Positions 6,289 through 9,656 of a stretch of DNA of 9,656 bases are shown one piece after another. The stretch's first letter is position 1; every line of letters begins with the position of its first letter. The stretch comes from DASZGI01 sp035938995. GTDB lineage: Bacteria > Actinomycetota > Actinomycetes > Streptomycetales > Catenulisporaceae. The notes below the pieces were generated by a model. That model made no database searches and was not told where the DNA came from. It saw only the letters and a program-made list of their open reading frames with translations. Position numbers and translations under genes: made by a program. Where the stretch lies: NCBI RefSeq assembly GCF_035938995.1, contig NZ_DASZGI010000011.1, positions 1 through 9,656 on the forward strand, in the 5' to 3' direction.

Positions 6289-7011
6289 TCAAGAACGGTT
6301 TCCCAGCCCTATGAACCGGGCCATGGACCGCAGCTGCCAGTCGAACCACTCCTCGCGCTGCGCGATGACGTTGTTCAAGCGTCCGAAGACCTCGAAGCCG
6401 ACCGCGCCGAACAGCTCGGTCCACGCCAGCAACGCCCGTGCCACGGCTGCCGCGTCCACCTCGGCGCCGACCACTTCGGCCACCGTCTCGATCTCGGCGC
6501 GGAGCTTGTGACCCAGCGGGCTGCCGCCCTCGAGCGTGACATCTTTTTCCGGCAGCACGCCCGCCGAGCGCGCGTCCGCCAGGATTCCCCCCAACACCAG
6601 CACCGGACGGGTCGCGGGTTCGATCGTCGTCGTCGGCGCGGCATAACCGGGGATCGGGCTGCCGTAGATCAGCGCGTATTCGTGCGGCTTGGCCACGGCC
6701 CAGGCGCGGATCGCGTGGCCGACCGCCAGCCAGCGGCCGAGGACGTCGGCGCGGTCGGTGACAGCCGCGTCCGCGCGTTCGACCTCCTCGGCGAGCACGT
6801 TGTAAGCGTCCACGATCAGCGCGGTCAGCAGCTCGTCGCGGTTGGCGAAGTAGCGGTAAAGCGCCGAGGACACCATGCCCAGGTCCCTGGCCACCGCCCG
6901 CAGCGACAGCGCCGTGCCGTCCGTGGCCAGGTGGCGCAGCGCCACGCGCTTGATCTCCTCGGTCATCTCGGCCCGGACCCGGGCCCGGAGGGAGGGTGCG
7001 CTGTCCGGCAT
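6289..7011 (-). CDS. TetR-family transcriptional regulator with WHG-type C-terminal domain
   Basis: This 240-residue repressor has the TetR helix-turn-helix at about residues 16-62, with TALSLRAVARDLGM then VSSALYRYFANRDELL as the recognition helix. The C-terminal ligand-binding domain carries RAWAVAKPHEYALIYGSP (from about 102), which I recognise from the WHG-domain TetR group common in Streptomyces. Its ligand is unknown. It is divergent from the epimerase-like gene, and two identical palindromes lie between them, so it very probably represses that gene and itself. I start at ATG 7011: a GATAAT -10 box lies exactly six bases upstream and no Shine-Dalgarno sequence is present, which fits a leaderless mRNA. 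The longer start at 7053 would place the -10 box and one operator inside the coding region. Confidence 0.88.
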   Translation of the reverse strand: MPDSAPSLRARVRAEMTEEIKRVALRHLATDGTALSLRAVARDLGMVSSALYRYFANRDELLTALIVDAYNVLAEEVERADAAVTDRADVLGRWLAVGHAIRAWAVAKPHEYALIYGSPIPGYAAPTTTIEPATRPVLVLGGILADARSAGVLPEKDVTLEGGSPLGHKLRAEIETVAEVVGAEVDAAAVARALLAWTELFGAVGFEVFGRLNNVIAQREEWFDWQLRSMARFIGLGNRS

Positions 7012-7017
7012 GAAGAG

Positions 7018-7023
7018 ATTATC
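7018..7023 (-). promoter_or_regulatory. -10 box of the leaderless tetR promoter
   Basis: On the minus strand GATAAT (7023 to 7018) matches five of six positions of the -10 consensus and ends six bases before ATG 7011, so the transcript would start at the A of the start codon. The -35 hexamer at 17-bp spacing (7046-7041, GAGCAC) is poor and lies inside operator 1, consistent with autorepression. Confidence 0.5.
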
Positions 7024-7034
7024 GCACACAAACG

Positions 7035-7047
7035 AGAGCAGTGCTCT
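7035..7047. promoter_or_regulatory. TetR operator 1, palindrome AGAGCA-G-TGCTCT
   Basis: This is a perfect palindrome of two 6-bp arms around one base, centred at 7041. It covers the expected -35 region of the tetR promoter and touches the TTGACA -35 box (7047-7052) of the divergent gene. Its reverse complement is identical to the core of operator 2. Occupancy should block both promoters. Confidence 0.75.
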
Positions 7048-7076
7048 TGACATGGAGCATGCGTTTGCGGGACATT
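7047..7076 (+). promoter_or_regulatory. Promoter of the epimerase-like gene
   Basis: A perfect -35 box TTGACA (7047-7052) is followed at 18 bp by a weak -10 box GACATT (7071-7076). The expected start is near 7083, between the two operators, leaving a leader of about 70 nt with a strong ribosome binding site AGAAGGAGG (7135-7143). Confidence 0.5.
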
Positions 7077-7086
7077 GCTCCCAATA

Positions 7087-7101
7087 GAGAGCACTGCTCT
7101 C
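7087..7101. promoter_or_regulatory. TetR operator 2, palindrome GAGAGCA-C-TGCTCTC
   Basis: This is a perfect palindrome of two 7-bp arms around one base, centred at 7094 and lying just after the predicted start site. The centre is 53 bp from that of operator 1, close to five helical turns, so bound dimers would face the same side of the DNA. Confidence 0.77.
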
Positions 7102-7151
7102 ATCTGACGAGGGTCTCCCAGCTCAGGGGACCTCAGAAGGAGGAGCCCGAG

Positions 7152-8054
7152 ATGTCCCTGCACGTGATCGTCGGCGCCGGCCCGGTCGGCACGGCCACCG
7201 CGAAGCTGCTCGCCGAGCGCGACGAGGAGGTCCGGATCGTCACCCGCCGCGGCGGCGGTCCGGCGCACGCCAACATCGAGCGCGTCGCCGCCGACGCGAC
7301 CGACGCCGACCGGCTGACGGATCTGACCAGGGGCGCGGCAGCGCTCTACAACTGCGCGAGCCCGCTGTACCACCGCTGGTTCACCGACTGGCCGCCGCTG
7401 GCCGCGGCCTTCCTGACCGCCGCCGAGCGCACCGGAGCGGTCCTCGCCACCGCGAGCAACCTCTACGGCTACGGCCCCGTCACCGGTCCGATCACCCCGG
7501 AGACGCCGCTGTCCGCGACGCACCCCAAACTCAAACTGCGCGCCGACATGTTCCGCGACGCGATGGCCCTGCACGAAGCCGGCCGCATCCGCGCCACCGA
7601 GGTCCGCGCCAGCGACTACATCGAGGCCAACTCGGTCTTCAGCTACATCGGCGAGCCCCTGCTGGCCGGCAAGCGCGCCTACATCCCCGCCGCCCTCGAC
7701 GTCCCGCACAGCTGGACCTCGATCCCCGACGTGGCCGCGACGCTGGTGACCGCCGCGACCGACGAGCGCGCTCTCGGCAAAGCCTGGCTCGTCCCGACCA
7801 ACCCGCCCCTGACCGTCCGCCAGCTCGCGACCCGTTTCACCGAGGTGAACGGCGCCCCGAAGGCCAAGATCTCGGCGCTGCCCTACCCCGTGCTGTGGTC
7901 GGCGGGCCTGGTCTCGCCGATGATGCGCGAGTTGCGCGCGACGCACTACCAGTTCGTGCGCCCGTTCGTCATCGACACGACGCTCACCGAACAGACCTTC
8001 GGCCTCAAGCCGTCCGACCTGGACGCCGCGCTGCGGAACGTCGGGAAGATGTAA
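7152..8054 (+). CDS. Atypical NAD(P)-binding epimerase/dehydratase-like (extended SDR) protein
   Basis: This 300-residue protein has an N-terminal Rossmann nucleotide-binding fold: GAGPVG (G8xG10xxG13), with TRR at 31-33 after the second strand, which favours NADP(H). The middle SNLYGYGP followed by PITPETPLSATHP (about 102-125) matches the extended-SDR epimerase pattern. However, the catalytic Tyr-x-x-x-Lys is not found where expected: PKLKLRAD stands where P-Y-x-x-S-K would be. DVPHSWTSIPDVAATLV (183-199) is the usual C-terminal part of the sugar-epimerase-like fold. It may be a sensor, an isomerase of another type or a non-classical reductase. ATG 7152 follows an excellent ribosome binding site, AGAAGGAGG. 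Control by the divergent TetR protein is strongly suggested by the two operators. Confidence 0.85.
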   Translation: MSLHVIVGAGPVGTATAKLLAERDEEVRIVTRRGGGPAHANIERVAADATDADRLTDLTRGAAALYNCASPLYHRWFTDWPPLAAAFLTAAERTGAVLATASNLYGYGPVTGPITPETPLSATHPKLKLRADMFRDAMALHEAGRIRATEVRASDYIEANSVFSYIGEPLLAGKRAYIPAALDVPHSWTSIPDVAATLVTAATDERALGKAWLVPTNPPLTVRQLATRFTEVNGAPKAKISALPYPVLWSAGLVSPMMRELRATHYQFVRPFVIDTTLTEQTFGLKPSDLDAALRNVGKM

Positions 8055-8090
8055 AAGACGTAAAGGGCTGCCAATCCTGGACGAGCCCTG

Positions 8091-8192
8091 TCCTTGCCGA
8101 GAGCCTCATCCGCGCCGGTCAGGCTGCTCCAGGCACCCTGCACGAGTACGAACATGCTGCATGACCTGTGCGGATGAGGCGCTCGGCAAGGA
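8091..8192. repeat. 31-bp imperfect inverted repeat with 40-nt centre
   Basis: The left arm 8091-8121 and the right arm 8162-8192 are complementary at 28 of 31 positions. They are separated by 40 nt, and some further matches continue into the centre. The element lies in the gap between the epimerase-like gene and the MFS gene. No target-site duplication is visible. It could be a small non-autonomous element (MITE-like), a strong hairpin ending the upstream transcript, or a leader structure of the MFS mRNA. The right arm ends in AAGGA (8188-8192), a possible ribosome binding site for ATG 8205. Confidence 0.8.
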
Positions 8193-8243
8193 AACCCGTC
8201 GCGCATGCAGCGCGCCCGCCTGCATCGATGGCAAACTGCGAAA

Positions 8244-9656
8244 ATGCCGAGCGCCGACGCTGGATCCCGACACGCCGATTCTGATCGGCCGCCTCGGGGC
8301 GCCGACGCGGCTGCGGCCTCGGGCGGCTCGTGGGCGCCTATGCGCAACGGGGTTTACCGTTCGCTGTGGTTCGCGCAGCTCGGCAGCAACGTCGGCTCGT
8401 GGATGCAGACGGTCGGGGCGCAGTGGCTGCTGGTCGAGCGGGACCACGCCGCGACCCTGGTTGCGCTGGTCCAGACCGCGAGTCTGCTGCCGGTGATGCT
8501 GCTCTCGCTGCCTGCCGGAGTGCTCGCCGACGCGTTCGACCGCCGCCGCCTGCTGCTCGCCTCGCAGGCGGCGATGGCGGTCATCGCCGGCGTGCTGGCG
8601 GCGCTGACCGCCGTGGGCCTGACCACGCCGTCGACGCTGCTGGCGCTGACCTTCCTGCTGGGCTGCGGGCAGGCGATCACCGGACCGGCCTGGCAGGCGA
8701 TCCAGCCCGAACTGGTGGAGCGTCAGCAGATCCCGGCGGCCGCGACGCTCGGCAGCCTGACCGTGAACCTCGCGCGCGCCGTGGGCCCGGCCGCGGCCGG
8801 CGTGATCGTGGCCGTCGCGGGGTCGGCCGCGGTCTTCACGATCAACGCGGTCTCCTTCCTCGGGGTCGTCGCGGCGCTCGCGGTGTGGCGGCGCAAGCCG
8901 ACCGGGAGCGGGCAGCAGGCCGAGGCCGCCCTCGCCGCGCTGAACGCGGGCACCCGCTACGTGCGCAACGCCCCGGCGGTCACCCGCATCCTGCTGCGCG
9001 CAGCCCTGTTCGTGGTGCCCGGCAGCGCACTGTGGGCGCTGCTGCCGGTCGTCTCGGCCGGCCCCCTGCACCTTGGTGCCGGCGGATACGGTGCGCTGCT
9101 CGGCGCGCTCGGCGTCGGCGCGGTGGGCGGCGCGCTGGCGCTGCCGCGGCTGCGCGTGAAACTGTCGGCCAATCAGGTCCTGGCGGGGTCCGCGCTCCTG
9201 TTCGGCCTGGCCACGCTCAGCCTGGCGGTTCCGCTTGGGGCCGCGCGGGTGGCGGTCGTCGCCGTTTTCATGCTGCTCGGCGGGTTCGGGTGGCTCGCCT
9301 CGCTGTCCACGCTCAACGCCTCGCTGCAGCTGACGCTGCCCGCCTGGGTGCGCGCCCGCGGACTTGCCGCCTATCTGCTGGTCTTCATGGGCGGCCAGGC
9401 CGTCGGCTCGTTGCTGTGGGGCCTGCTGGCGGGCGCGATCGGGGTCGGCGCGACGCTCTGCATCGCCGCCGCCCTGCTCGGCGTCGTGGCGCTGACCACG
9501 CCGTGGCGTCCGCTGCTCGCGTTGACCGGGAAGCTTGACCGCAACATCTCCTCCCACTGGCCGGATCCGGTCCTGGTCTTCGAGCCCGATCCCGACGACG
9601 GACCCGTGCTCGTCGTCAAGCGCTACCGTGTCGCCGAGTCGAACCAGCAGGCGTTC
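8244..9656 (+). CDS. MFS exporter (MFS_3 / EntS-like) with C-terminal soluble extension, 3' end beyond the window
   Basis: This frame runs off the right edge, and 471 residues are visible. It is a major facilitator of the MFS_3 / transmembrane secretion effector type, usually drug or siderophore exporters. Seen: WAPMRNGVYRSLWFAQLGSN then SWMQTVGAQWLL (TM1), GVLADAFDRRRLLLASQ (the MFS loop 2-3 motif), and GPAWQAIQPELV followed by LARAVGPAAAG, typical of this family. About 10-12 hydrophobic segments follow. After the last segment the chain becomes soluble, WPDPVLVFEPDPDDGPVLVVKRYRVAESNQQAF, which looks like the first strand of the ferredoxin-like (antibiotic monooxygenase-type) domain I recall at the end of some family members. 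The start is uncertain: ATG 8244 keeps the conserved WxPxR lead-in, ATG 8205 is longer, ATG 8340 is too short. No strong ribosome binding site is present. Confidence 0.85.
   Translation, partial: MPSADAGSRHADSDRPPRGADAAAASGGSWAPMRNGVYRSLWFAQLGSNVGSWMQTVGAQWLLVERDHAATLVALVQTASLLPVMLLSLPAGVLADAFDRRRLLLASQAAMAVIAGVLAALTAVGLTTPSTLLALTFLLGCGQAITGPAWQAIQPELVERQQIPAAATLGSLTVNLARAVGPAAAGVIVAVAGSAAVFTINAVSFLGVVAALAVWRRKPTGSGQQAEAALAALNAGTRYVRNAPAVTRILLRAALFVVPGSALWALLPVVSAGPLHLGAGGYGALLGALGVGAVGGALALPRLRVKLSANQVLAGSALLFGLATLSLAVPLGAARVAVVAVFMLLGGFGWLASLSTLNASLQLTLPAWVRARGLAAYLLVFMGGQAVGSLLWGLLAGAIGVGATLCIAAALLGVVALTTPWRPLLALTGKLDRNISSHWPDPVLVFEPDPDDGPVLVVKRYRVAESNQQAF

Noticed and set aside
7012..7053. 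Start of the TetR regulator at 7053
   Set aside because: It would put the GATAAT box and operator 1 inside the gene, and the extra 14 residues do not look like a TetR N-terminus.
8064..8089. AGGGCT/AGCCCT hairpin after the epimerase-like gene as a terminator
   Set aside because: The stem is only 6 bp with a 14-nt loop and no T-run. The larger inverted repeat at 8091-8192 is the stronger candidate.
8091..8192. The inverted repeat as the ends of an insertion sequence
   Set aside because: Only 40 nt lie between the arms, there is no transposase and no flanking target duplication. A non-autonomous element remains possible.
8205..8224. ATGCAG/CTGCAT inverted repeat near the MFS start as an operator
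   Set aside because: The arms are only six bases around a 9-nt centre and may lie inside the coding region if ATG 8205 is used.
8106..9557. Long frames opposite or alongside the MFS gene (minus 8106-9557, plus 8330-9538)
   Set aside because: Their composition is typical of frame shadows. The MFS frame contains clear family motifs and membrane segments.

Overview
The window is very GC-rich, most third codon positions are G or C, and several starts are GTG. Together with the protein families present, this points to a filamentous actinobacterium (Streptomyces, Catenulispora, Actinospica or a relative). The genus cannot be fixed from this stretch. I see no rRNA, tRNA, CRISPR array or recognisable transposase gene.

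Left end: a minus-strand gene enters from the left edge. It encodes the N-terminal part of a putative zinc-binding protein with an HELCH motif. A roughly 300-base divergent gap separates it from a small plus-strand YCII-domain protein (798-1097), which appears to be made from a leaderless mRNA.

Centre (about 1190-6211), the most interesting part: permease 1, an 18-codon ORF of doubtful status, a GntR/FCD regulator, permease 2 (a close paralogue of permease 1) and a carbon-nitrogen hydrolase resembling 5-aminopentanamidase or R-amidase. Both permeases are preceded by the same 35-bp element, 29 of 35 positions identical. It contains a well-formed promoter (TTGYCT, 17 bp, TATTTT), while most of the sequence around it has diverged. 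The likely reading is a regulated uptake-and-hydrolysis locus: two related transporters bring in an amine, amino acid or amide, the amidase hydrolyses an amide, and the GntR/FCD protein controls both promoters. The substrate is not known.

Right part: a TetR-family regulator (minus strand) is divergent from an atypical NAD(P)-binding epimerase/dehydratase-like protein. The space between them carries two copies of one palindromic operator, centred 53 bp apart. Downstream lie a 31-bp imperfect inverted repeat (28 of 31 matching) around a 40-nt centre, and an MFS exporter of the MFS_3/EntS-like type that runs off the right edge as it enters a C-terminal soluble extension.

Gene functions come from recognising motifs and family patterns by eye. 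Promoters and operators are inferred from sequence only.
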